A stretch of 36,301 nucleotides of DNA from Nemertoderma westbladi (lineage: Eukaryota; Xenacoelomorpha; Nemertodermatida; Nemertodermatidae). A program made the translations under genes and the position numbers. The stretch spans positions 1 through 36,301 of the forward strand of contig JAUCBJ010001613.1 of assembly GCA_032718475.1 (NCBI GenBank), given 5' to 3'. Below the pieces are notes generated by a model. It saw nothing but the letters and a program-made list of their open reading frames with translations. It was not told the DNA's origin and did no database searches. Of this stretch, positions 20,411-32,036 are shown piece after piece (position 1 is the first letter of the stretch; the number at the start of each line of letters is the position of its first letter).

Positions 20411-23400
20411 TAGATACGTTGACCACGGACCCAAAGGATCTCAGATACTTTGCACACGGACCCAAAGGATGCCAGATACTTTGCACACGGACCCAAAGGA
20501 TGTTAGATACATTGCACACGAACCCAAAGGTTGGCAGACATTGAACACGGATCCAAAGGATGCCAGATACTTTGCAAACGGACCCAAAGGATGTCAGATA
20601 CTCAGAACGGACCCAAAGGATGTCAGATACGTTGAACACGGATCCAAAGGATGTCAGATACTTGGCACACGGACCCAAAGGATGTTAGATACATTGCACA
20701 CGAACCCAAAGGTTGGCAGACATTGAACACGGATCCAAAGGATGCCAGATACTTTGCAAACGGACCCAAAGGATCTCAGATACTTTGCACACGGACCCAA
20801 AGGATGTTAGATACATTGCACACGAACCCAAAGGTTGGCAGACATTGAACACGGATCCAAAGGATGCCAGATACTTTGCAAACGGACCCAAAGGATGTCA
20901 GATACTCAGAACGGACCCAAAGGATGTCAGATACGTTGAACACGGATCCAAAGGATGTCAGATACTTGGCACACGGACCCAAAGGATGTCATATACTTTG
21001 TATACTGACCAATGGGATGTTAGATACATTGTACACGAAACCAAAGGTTGGCATACATATTGAACACGGACCCAAAGGATGCCAGATACTTTGCACACGG
21101 ACCCAAAGGATGTCAGATACTCAGAACGGACCCAAAGGATGTCAGATACGTTGAACACGGACCTAAAGGATGTCAGATACTTGGCACACGGACCAAAGGA
21201 TGTCAGATACTTTGACCACGGACCCAAAGGATGTCAGATACTTGGCACACGGACCCAAAGGATGCCAGATACTTTGACCACGGACCCAAAGGATGTCAGA
21301 TACTTGGCACACGGACCCAAAGGATGTCATATACTTTGCACACGGACCCAAAGGATGTTAGATACATTGCACACGAACCCAAAGGTTGGCAGACATATTG
21401 AACACGGACCCAAAGGATGTCAGATTCTCATAACGGACCCACAAAGGATGTCAGATACGTTGAACACGGATCCAAAGGATGTCAGATACTTGGCACACGG
21501 ACCAAAGGATGCCAGATACTTTGCACACGGACCCAAAGGATGATAGATACTTTGCACACTGACCCAAAGGATGTCATATACTTTGCACACAGACCCAAAG
21601 GATGTCATATACTGTACTTTGCACACGGACCAATGGGATGTTAGATACATTGCACACGAACCCAAAGGTTGGCAGACATATTGAACACGGACCCAAAGGA
21701 TGTCAGATACTCAGAACGGACCCAAAGGATGTCAGATACGTTGAACACGGACCCAAAGGATTCAGATATTTGGCACACGGACGAAAGGATGCCAGATACT
21801 TTGACCACGGACCCAAAGGATGTCAGATACTTGGCACACGGACCAAAGGATGCCAGATACTTTGCACACGGACCCAAAGGATGTCAGATACGTTGAACAC
21901 GGACCCAAAGGATGTCAGATACTTTGACCACGGACCCAAGGGATGTCAGATACTTGGCACACGGACCCAAAGGATGTCAGATACTTTGCACACGGACCAA
22001 AGGATGCCATATACTTTGCACACGGACCCAAAGGATGTCAGATACGTTGACCAAGGACCCAAAGGATGCCAGATACTTTGCACACGGACCCAAATGATGT
22101 CAGATACTTTGGACACGGACCTAAGGGATGTCAGATACTTTGCACACGGACCCAAAGGATGTCATATACTTTGCACACGGACCCAAAGGATGTCAGATAC
22201 GTTGACCACGGACCCAAAGGATCTCAGATACTTGGCACACGGACCAAAGGATGCCAGATACATTGCACACGAACCCAAAGGTTGGCAGACATATTGAACA
22301 CGGACCCAAACGAAGGTAGATACGTTGAACACGGACCCAAAGTATGTCAGATACTCAGAACGGACCCAAAGGATGTCAGATACTTTCACACGTACCCAAA
22401 GGATCTCAGATACTTTGAACACGTACACAAAGGATGCCAGATACTCGACACACGGACCGAAAGGATGTCAGATACTCAGAACGGACCCAAAGGATGTCAG
22501 ATACTTTCACACGGACCCAAAGGATGTCAGATACTTTGCACACGGACCCAAAGGATGTCATATACTTTGCACACGGACCAAAGGATGCCATATACTTTGC
22601 ACACGGACCCAAAGGATGTCAGATACGTTGACCAAGGACCCAAAGGATGCCAGATACTTTGCACACGGACCCAAATGATGTCAGATACTTTGGACACGGA
22701 CCTAAGGGATGTCAGATACTTTGCACACGGACCCAAAGGATGTCATATACTTTGCACACGGACCAAAAGGATGTCAGATACGTTGACCACGGACCCAAAG
22801 GATCTCAGATACTTGGCACACGGACCCAAATGTTGGCAGATACTTTGGACACGGACCTAAGGGATGTCAGATACTTTGCACACGGACCCAAAGGATGCCA
22901 GATACTTTGCACACGGACCCAAATGATGTCAGATACTTTGGACACGGACCTAAGGGATGTCAGATACTTTGCACACGGACCCAAAGGATGTCATATACTT
23001 TGCACACGGACCAAAGGATGCCAGATACATTGCACACGAACCCAAAGGTTGGCAGACATATTGAACACGGACCCAAACGAAGGTAGATACGTTGAACACG
23101 GACCCAAAGTATGTCAGATACTCAGAACGGACCCAAAGGATGTCAGATACTTTCACACGTACCCAAAGGATCTCAGATACTTTGAACACGTACACAAAGG
23201 ATGCCAGATACTCGACACACGGACCGAAAGGATGTCAGATACTCAGAACGGACCCAAAGGTTGTCAGATACTTTCACACGGACCCAAAGGATGTCAGATA
23301 CTTTGTACACGGACCCAAAGGATGTCATATACTTTGCACACGGACCCAATGAAAGTCAGATTTTGCACACGGACCCAAAGGATGTCATATACTTTGCACA

Positions 23401-26072
23401 CGGACCCATTGAAAGTCAGATTTTGCACACGGACCCAAAGGATGTCAGATACTTTGCACACGGACCCAAAGGATGGTAGATGCGTTGAGCACGGACCCAA
23501 ATGTTGGCAGATACTGTGAACGTGTACCCAAAGGAAGTCAGATACTTTGCACACGGACCCAAAGGATGTCATATACTTTGCACACGGACCCAATGAAAGT
23601 CAGATTTTGCACACGGACCCAAAGGATGTCAGATACTTTGAACACGGACCCAAAGGATGGTAGATGCGTTGAGCACGGACACAAATGTTGGCACATACTT
23701 GGCACACGGATCCAAAGGATCTCTGACTCAGATACTGTACTTTGCAGTTGCACACGGACCCGAAGGATGTCAGATACTTTGCACACGGGCCCAAAGGAAG
23801 TCATATACTTTGCACACGGACCCAAAGGATGTCAGATACTCAGAACGGACCCAAAGGATGTCAGATACGTTGAACACGGACCCAAAGGATTCAGATAATT
23901 GGCACACGGACGAAAGGATGCCAGATACTTTGACCACGGACCCAAAGGATGTCAGATACTTGGCACACGAACCAAAGGATGCCAGATACTTTGCACACGG
24001 ACCCAAAGGATGTCAGATACATTGAACACGGACCCAAAGGATGTCAGATACTTTGACCACGGATCCAAGGGATGTCAGATACTTGGCACACGGACCCAAA
24101 GGATGTCAGATACTTTGCACACGGACCAAAGGATGCCATATACTTTGCACACGGACCCAAAGGATGTCAGATACGTTGACCAAGGACCCAAAGGATGCCA
24201 GATACTTTGCACACGGACCCAAATAATGTCATATACTTTGCACACGGACCAAAGGATGCCATATACTTTGCACACGGACCCAAAGGATGTCAGATACGTT
24301 GACCAAGGACCCAAAGGATGCCAGATACTGCCAGACCACGGACCCAAGGGATGTCAGATACTTGGCACACGGACCCAAAGGATGTCAGATACTTTGCACA
24401 CGGACCAAAGGATGCCATATACTTTGCACACGGACCCAAAGGATGTCAGATACGTTGACCAAGGACCCAAAGGATGCCAGATACTTTGCACACGGACCCA
24501 AATGATGTCAGATACTTTGGACACGGACCTAAGGGATGTCAGATACTTTGCACACGGACCCAAAGGATGTCATATACTTTGCACACGGACCCAAAGGATG
24601 TCAGATACGTTGACCACGGACACAAAGGATCTCAGATACTTGGCACACGGAACAAAGGATGCCAGATACATTGCACACGAACCCAAAGGTTGGCAGACAT
24701 ATTGAACACGGACCCACACGAAGGTAGATACGTTGAACACGGACCCAAAGTATGTCAGATACTCAGAACGGATCCAAAGGATGTCAGATACTTTCACACG
24801 TACCCAAAGGATCTCAGATACTTTGAACACGTACACAAAGGATGCCAGATACTCGACACACGGACCAAAAGGATGTCAGATACTCAGAACGGACCCAAAG
24901 GATGTCAGATACTTTCACACGGACCCAAAGGATGTCAGATACTTTGCACACGGACCCAAAGGATGTCATATACTTTGCACACGGACCAAAGGATGCCATA
25001 TACTTTGCACACGGACCCAAAGGTTGTCAGATACTTTGCACACGGACCCAAAGGAAGTCAGATTTTGCACACGGACCCAAAGGATGTCAGATACTTTGCA
25101 CACGGACCCAAAGGATGTCAGATACTTTGCACACGGACCCAAAGGATGTCATATACTTTACTCACAGACCCAAAGGAAGTCATATACTTTGCACACGGAC
25201 CCAAAGGAAGTCATATACTTTGCACACGGACCCAAAGGATGTCAGATACTTTGCACACGGACCCAAAGGATGGTAGATGCGTTGAGCACGGACCCAAATG
25301 TTGGCAGATACTTGGCACATGGACCCAAAGGATGGTAGATACTTGGCACACGGACCCAAAGGATCTCAGACTCAGATACTTTGCAAACGGACCCAAATGT
25401 TGGCAGATACTTTGCACACGGACCCAAAGGCTGTCAGATACTTGGCACACGGACCCAAAGGATCTCAGATTCAGATACTTTGCACACGGACCCAAAGACT
25501 GTCAGATACTTTGCACACGGACCCAAAGAATGTCATATACTTTGCACACGGACCCAAAGGATCTCAGATACTTTGAACACGGACCCAAATGTTGGGAGAT
25601 ACTTTGAACACGGACCGAAATGTTGGCAGATACTATGAACACGGACCGAAACGTTGGCACATACTTTGCACACGGACCAAAGGATGTCAGATACTTTGCA
25701 CACGAACCCAAAGGTTGGCAGACATATTGAACACGGACCCAAACGAAGGTAGATACGTTGACCACGGACCCAAAGGATGTCAGATACTTTGAACACGAAC
25801 CCAAAGGATGTCAGATACGTTGCACACGGACCCAAAGGATCTCAGATACTTTTGAACACGGACCCAGAGGATGTCAGATACTTTGCACACGGACCCAAAG
25901 GATGTCAGATACTTTGCACACGGACCCAAAGGATGTCAGATACGTTGAACACGGATCCAAAGGATGTCAGATACTTTGCACACAGACCCAAAGGAAGTCA
26001 TATACTTTGCACACGGACCCAAAGGATGTCAGATACTTTGTACACGGACCCAAAGGATGTCATATACTTTGC
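20411..26072 (+). repeat. 31-bp satellite array, left block
   Basis: About 180 copies of a 31-bp unit, typically ACGGACCCAAAGGATGTC followed by AGATACTTTGCAC. Variants replace CTTTGCAC with GTTGAAC, GTTGACC, CTTGGCAC, CTCAGA or ATTGCAC, and GTC with GCC, CTC or TTA. Longer blocks are duplicated: 21711 onward matches 23840 onward (offset ~2129), and ~21925-22520 matches ~24330-24930 (offset ~2406). Because 31 is not a multiple of 3 and the forward consensus lacks stops, all three forward frames are open for hundreds of codons and encode one 31-residue repeat. The reverse strand has a TGA per 93 nt in each frame unless the GCC variant removes it. I treat the ORFs as by-products. Confidence 0.96.
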
Positions 26073-26862
26073 TACTACTACTACTACTAGGATCGGCATG
26101 CTGCATTGCAGCTGCATTTTTAAGAATGCTGTGCCGGCTTGTCAACAAAATTGCACCGCCACAACTCCCTATCACCCATGACATTTGCTAGATCATCCGC
26201 ATCTTTAAGGCCAGTGTCCTTTAAGATGCGTCTCAAGAAAGTCATGGGCTGTCCACCATGCTTATTCACTCCATGAGGCTGCCAAAGTACAAGATTATGC
26301 ACTGGCTGGTCCTCACGGCGAAAGCAATGTCCTGCAAAGCGGAGGCGATTTTGTTCTAGTGTCAAGCTTGGGGGAACCAATGAGACACCTCCAATGTTAT
26401 ATAGTGTCTGGTTGGAGATGTGTGCATTGTACTTGACACAATGAACCCGGCGTAGCATTCTTGTGAATGTGCCATCCAGAGATTTGGTGTCCTCAGCAGT
26501 TAGAGCCCAGCATGGACTCCCATAGAGGAGTACTGGAACTACTGCTGCTCTAAATAATCGGACCTTAAGTTTCCGATTAATTCTCGGTGACTTCCAAATC
26601 CTGGAAAGCCTATTCAAGGCTGCCCATGCCTTTCCCTTACGTATTCGAAGGTCCTCACCTGACTTCCGGATCCATGATCCCAGGTAACAGAAGTCGTCCA
26701 CATGCTCAAGCATACCATCCTTTGAGCTTATGCTCATCCGATCAGAGACTTGCTGAGGACTTTCAAAGTTAACTGTCAGAATTTTGGTCTTTCTGGAGTT
26801 AATAAAAACACCAACACTAGAAGCAGCATGTTCTAATGAGCTGAGGAGCCGTTGGGCTCCCT
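26073..26862 (-). mobile_element. 5'-truncated LINE fragment inserted in the 31-bp satellite
   Basis: Same family as 19310-19884 but longer at its 5' end and in the opposite orientation. Flanked by CTTTGC target duplications (26067-26072 and 26863-26868); the tail on its strand is (TAG)n. The reading frame is uninterrupted from the 5' break to a stop at 26120, covering the segment after the RT core (EHAASSVGVFINSRKTKIL, DDFCYLGSWIRKSGED, KAWAALNRL) to the C-terminus. An ORF starting in satellite at 26911 runs into it but is chimeric by chance. No catalytic RT motif remains, so it cannot move by itself. Confidence 0.9.
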
Positions 26863-29223
26863 CTTTGCACACGGACCCAAAGGATGTCAGATACGTTGAA
26901 CACGGACCCAAAGGATGTCATATACTGTGCACACGGACCCAGAGGATGTCAGATACTTTGCACACGGACCCAAAGGATGTCAGATACGTTGAACACGGAT
27001 CCAAAGGATGTCAGATACTTTGTACACGGACCCAAAGGATGTCATATACTTTGTACACGGACCCAAAGGATGTCATATACTTTGCACACGGACCCCATGG
27101 ATGTCAGATACTTTGCACACGGACCCAAAGGATGTCAGATACGTTGAACACGGACCCAAAGGATGTCAGATACTTTGTACACGGACCCAAAGGATGTCAT
27201 ATACTTGGCACACGGACCCAGAGGATAACACATACTTTGCTCACAGACCCAAAGGAAGTCATATACTTTGCACACGGACCCAAAGGATGTCATATACTTT
27301 GCACACGGACCCAAAGGATGCCAGATACTTTGTACACGGACCCAAAGGATGTCATATACTTTGCACACGGACCCAACGAAAGTCAGATTTTGCACACGGA
27401 CCGAAAGGATGTCAGATACTTTGCACACGGACCCAAAGGATGGTAGATGCGTTGAGCACGGACACAAATGTTGGCACATACTTTGCACACGGACCCAAAG
27501 GATGTCAGATACGTTGAACACGGACCCAAAGGATGTCAGATACTTTGTACACGGACCCAAAGGATGTCATATACTTGGCACACGGACCCAGAGGATGACA
27601 GATACTTTGCTCACAGACCCAAAGGAAGTCATATACTTTGCACACGGACCCAAAGGATGTCATATACTTTGCACACTGACCCAACGAAAGTCAGATTTTG
27701 CACACGGACCCCAAGGATGTCAGATACTTTGTACACGGACCCAAAGGATGTCATATACTTTGCACACGGACCCAACGAGTCAGATTTTGCACACGGACCC
27801 AAAGGATGTCAGATACTTTGCACACGGACCCAAAGGATGGTAGATGCGTTGAGCACGGACCCAAAGGTTGTCAGATACTTTGCACACGGACCCAAAGGAA
27901 GTCAGATTTTGCACACGGACCCAAAGGATGTCAGATACTGTAGTTTGCAGTTGCACACGGACCCAAAGGATGTCAGATACTTTGCACACGGACCCAAAGG
28001 TTGTCAGATACTTTGCACACGGACCCAAAGGAAGTCAGATTTTGCACACGGACCCAAAGGATGTCAGATACTGTAGTTTGCAGTTGCACACGGACCCAAA
28101 GGATGTCAGATACTGTACTTTGCAGTTGCACACGGACCCAAAGGATGTCAGATACTTTGCACACGGACCCAAAGGTTGTCAGATACTTTGCACACGGACC
28201 CAAAGGATGTTAGATACATTGCACACGAACCCAACGGTTGGCAGACATATTGAACACGTACCCAAAGGATACCAGATGTCAGATTCTTTGCACACGGACC
28301 CAAAGGAAGTCAGATTTTGCACACGGACCCAAAGGATGTCAGATACTGTACTTTGCAGTTGCACACGGACCCAAAGGATGTCAGATACTTTGCACACGGA
28401 CCCAAAGGTTGTCAGATACTTTGCACACGGACCCAAAGGAAGTCAGATTTTGCACACGGACCCAAAGGATGTCAGATACTTTGCACACGGACCCAAAGGA
28501 TGGTAGATGCGTTGAGCACGGACGCAAATGTTGACACATACTTGGCACACGGACCCAAAGGATCTCAGACTCAGATACTGTACTTTGCAGTTGCACACGG
28601 ACCCAAAGGATGTCAGATACTTTGCACACGGACCCAAAGGATGTCAGATACTTTGTACACGGACCCAAAGGATGTCATATACTTTGCACACGGACCCAAA
28701 GGTTGTCAGATACTTTGCACACGGACCCAAAGGAAGTCAGATTTTGCACACGGACCCAAAGGATGTCAGATACTTTGCACACGGACCCAAAGGATGTCAG
28801 ATACTTTGCACACGGACCCAAAGGAAGTCATATACTTTACTCACAGACCCAAAGGAAGTCATATACTTTGCACACGGACCCAAAGGAAGTCATATACTTT
28901 GCACACGGACCCAAAGGATGTCAGATACTTTGCACACGGACCCAAAGGATGGTAGATGCGTTGAGCACGGACCCAAATGTTGGCAGATACTTGGCACATG
29001 GACCCAAAGGCTGTCAGATACTTGGCACACGGACCCAAAGGATCTCAGACTCAGATACTTTGCAAACGGACCCAAATGTTGGCAGATACTTTGCACACGG
29101 ACCCAAAGGCTGTCAGATACTTGGCACACGACCCAAAGGATCTCAGATTCAGATACTTTGCACACGGACCCAAAGACTGTCAGATACTTGGCACACGGAC
29201 CCAAAGGATCTCAGACTCAGATA
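26863..29223 (+). repeat. 31-bp satellite array, right block
   Basis: Resumes in phase after the LINE; about 76 units. This side is richer in GAAGTC, GGTTGTC and truncated CAGATTTTGCACACGG units and has composite units with an extra TGTACTTTGCAGTTG (for example ~28100 and ~28350). The last recognisable unit ends at 29223 (CTCAGACTCAGATA), giving way abruptly to unique sequence. Confidence 0.95.
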
Positions 29224-30852
29224 ACTGAAGGATTGGTGTTCGGCGAAAGTGTATAAAGCAAGCACTTCCCAAAAGTACTGTTTTGTGGAATTTCTTATAG
29301 TGTATTCCCAGAACAGCTGGTGTGAATGAACTCCATTCACTCTATTATTATATAAGATATAACACCTATATCATATTATCAACATTATGTATATTTGATG
29401 TTCAATTATATTTTATATTCTAGGCCTAAAACATATTTTCATATATTTCCAATACAAATAAATATCCAATTTTTTAAAACAATTATCCTCTTTAAACAGG
29501 ACATTGGATCCAAAAAATACTTCTCGCGAAAAAACGTTTGCATCCACTGGTAATCAATTTTGCATTTTGAGTTTTACACCCCCCCCCCCCCCCCCCCCCC
29601 ATCTAAAATCCTGGGTACGCCCCTGTTGTGTCTGTATTATTTTTAAGCGCCCAAAGGCCATTTGTCCTGTAATAAAACCCCCTATATTGGGATCAATGAT
29701 TTCACCTGCTCTATAACGTCTGTCTGGCTCAAAGTTATAATGTCAATATCTCAGCAACGGCTCGATCCAATTTGTTAGTACAGTACTGTTTAGAGAGGAA
29801 TTCGGTTTTTAAATTTTGAAAATCTCAATATTTTTTTCAGTTAGTTTCAGAGTTTTCACATAAACATTGCATATATATGGACCGACTGACGTTTTATATA
29901 AAAACAATGTTTATCGATTTTGTAGAGAATGAAAAGTTATTCCGACCGTTTTAGTCTCAAGGCCAGGGGATTAGCGGTTCTCGAGATATTGCGTTTCGAT
30001 TTTCGAATATCGGGGATTTTGCGAGTCGCAAATATTCGGCCCCACTTTTTGGGTGGAAGACTCGCTGAAAATGGAAAATTACCCAGATCGAAAAGGTTTC
30101 TACCCCATTTTGGACATTACTATTGGCCCAAAGGGCCAATAGCAAAATATTATAAAAATTAACAAATTATTAAAAGAAATTCCACGAACAATTTCTTTTG
30201 ATTAGAGCCTCATGACTTAGGGTTAAAATACTGCTTTAATTATAGTTTGTGCCTGACCAACAAACCTTAACATAAAAAAAACCAATATCCCAGTGTCAGG
30301 TTACAGAAGGGCTGAATCTAACCAAAACAATAAACAAATGACTATCTGTACAGGTTATAAGATATACATGAGCTCTAAAAAAAACACTTAATAAGTAAGG
30401 AGAAGGAGATATTAAACCAAAATACAAATTAAATTCTACTGATAGTACTCTGTACAGTATAATATAACAAAACCAACTATCTGGAAACTCCACCACAATT
30501 AAACGTTTTAAATTCCTTATTAAGTAGTTCGACCGAAAAGTGAAAACCGAGTAGGCCCTATTCTTCACAAAGCGACCCGCACAGTAACATTTCGGTAAAA
30601 TGTGACCTAAAATTTTCAGAGTCATTCCGTAACTATTAAAATAGCAGGTATGGAACTCTCGTTCTATGACTTTGTAAGTAAGAATGATTGATTCATTTTC
30701 TCATTAAAGAATTTATATCACTCCTTATAGAATTTGAGATATTTGCGGACAAACTTTTCCCCCCTGAGTTCTCAACTTGGGTGGGTTACTTTCGACCTAG
30801 ATAAAAAGAAGAATACGTCGGTAATAGTATATATATTTTTATAATACATACA
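29224..30852. other. Intergenic, AT-rich
   Basis: No gene seen. Has a C22 tract (29579-29600) followed by a CTGGGTACGCCCCTG-type end that looks transposon-derived, TAGGCCTA at 29421, a perfect 10-bp hairpin CTATTGGCCC/GGGCCAATAG with AAA loop (30120-30142), and short A runs. Open stretches (29929-30162; 30296-30625 minus) lack any recognisable domain. Confidence 0.5.
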
Positions 30853-30856
30853 TTGA

Positions 30857-30996
30857 TACTACTTAATCGGCCTGCTGCATTGAAACTGCACATTGATATG
30901 CAGTATGCACTATGCTGGCGTAACAAAAGTGTTTTGCCACATCAATTGGCATGCTCAATGCAACGTGCATTAATAATGCTATGCCTGCTTATCCAC
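30857..30996 (-). repeat. Two diverged relics of the (TAG)n LINE 3' end
   Basis: 30857 onward (TACTACTTAATCGGCCTGCTGC) and 30941 onward (ATTGGCATGCTCAATGCA) each resemble the 3' end of the fragment at 26073, which reads TACTAGGATCGGCATGCTGC on the plus strand. Both are followed by an AATGCTATGCC or similar block. They look like tandem decayed tails of a related element. Similarity is by eye only. Confidence 0.45.
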
Positions 30997-30998
30997 AT

Positions 30999-31024
30999 CC
31001 CCCCCCCCCCCCCCCCCCCCCCCC
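30999..31024. repeat. C26 homopolymer
   Basis: Twenty-six uninterrupted C, directly after the LINE-tail relics. It is the longest of seven C or G tracts of 16 or more in the window. Confidence 0.95.
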
Positions 31025-31099
31025 GGCACAATTAGGGTTAAGACTAAGAGACAAGATGAAGATACTTACTGTAGTAAGATAGTCCATGCAACCACAGTA

Positions 31100-31352
31100 C
31101 TGGTGGGGTGGCATCTCCTTTATGCTGCATGGAAGTGGGTCGTGGTAGGTTTTCTGGATCAATGGACTTACTGTATTTCTAAGTGCGGCCTCACCAAGAG
31201 CTACAGTAAACACCTGTTGCACTCCCCAGGGGAAACTGGTTCTCATTTAGCTACAAGCTCAAGGCAGAGATGCGGCATGACTAGTCCTTTTAAAGTACGA
31301 GATGTCAATTCAAGTCAACAGATTTAACCACTACACCAAGGTGGAACCGGTG
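31100..31352 (-). repeat. Possible tRNA-derived SINE
   Basis: On the minus strand the segment starts near 31350 with TTGGTGTAGTGGTTAA, a good match to a tRNA-type RNA polymerase III A box. I cannot find a convincing B box at the expected distance, and no tail or target duplication is clear. A decayed SINE is the best guess. Confidence 0.3.
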
Positions 31353-32036
31353 CCGGTAACAGTTTAAACATTTACAACAAGTTTGCATTGGTTTAAAGCT
31401 TATTATGACTTATGCTGACTGGTAGTTAGTTCCTATAATCATTAAAAAATGTGGTAACGAGTGAAATGAAAAGTGGGCACCTTAATAGCCTTAACCTAGT
31501 GTCACTAGCAGTAAATGCGAGCCAAACTATTGAAAATTTTTATTTTTTAAAACTTTTAAATTTATTTCTGCTGTAATCCAACTACAGTACCTACATAAAC
31601 AATATATAAACAACGGGTGCTTTAAGTTCAATTAAACTTAGCTCGCAAGAATGCTATACCTGCCAGAAGGCAGCCAGTATTAGGCTGTCAGAAAAAAAAT
31701 AACGAGAAATAACTCTCCCATGTAGTTCCGGGTCCAGCCAGACATCTAAATGCGCGCCGCAGAACCCTAAGGATGCGCACCAGAACCAATGCGCGAAAAA
31801 CATTTGTTGAGAAAACCCTTTCTTACAATCTGTACCACATACCATACAACCCAACCCCATTCCCGTTGTCTTCTTTATTGTTTTTAGAGTTGGGTAGCCA
31901 AATTCATTGGCTAGAGTTTGGTAAGTAAAGCTGAGTTGGAGCTGAAAAGGAATTAATTGGTCCTTTAATCAGACGAGTTGATAACAACACCGACCCCGGG
32001 CCGCTTACACTATCTCGAATTCTCCCGGTTTCTCCT
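31353..32036. other. 3' flank of the DDX19-type gene
   Basis: No ORF of note. The part just below 32037 is presumably the helicase 3' UTR (minus strand). The rest (31353-31870) is AT-rich unique sequence. Confidence 0.45.
31874..31879 (-). terminator. Polyadenylation signal AATAAA for the DDX19-type gene
   Basis: TTTATT on the plus strand is AATAAA on the minus strand, ~160 nt after the helicase stop codon. This would give a short 3' UTR. It is the first canonical signal I see after the stop. Confidence 0.45.

Noticed and set aside
22066-25607. Long ORFs (200-377 codons) across the 31-bp array in all forward frames
   Set aside because: They are overlapping readings of one tandem repeat that lacks stops; nothing suggests a start context, splicing or selection. 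Kept as a finding, not as genes.
26784-27446. 220-codon plus-strand ORF starting in LINE DNA
   Set aside because: Begins in antisense LINE sequence and continues into satellite; a chance chimera.
30120-30142. 10-bp GC-rich hairpin as a transcription terminator
   Set aside because: Bacterial-type terminators are not expected here, and no gene ends at it.
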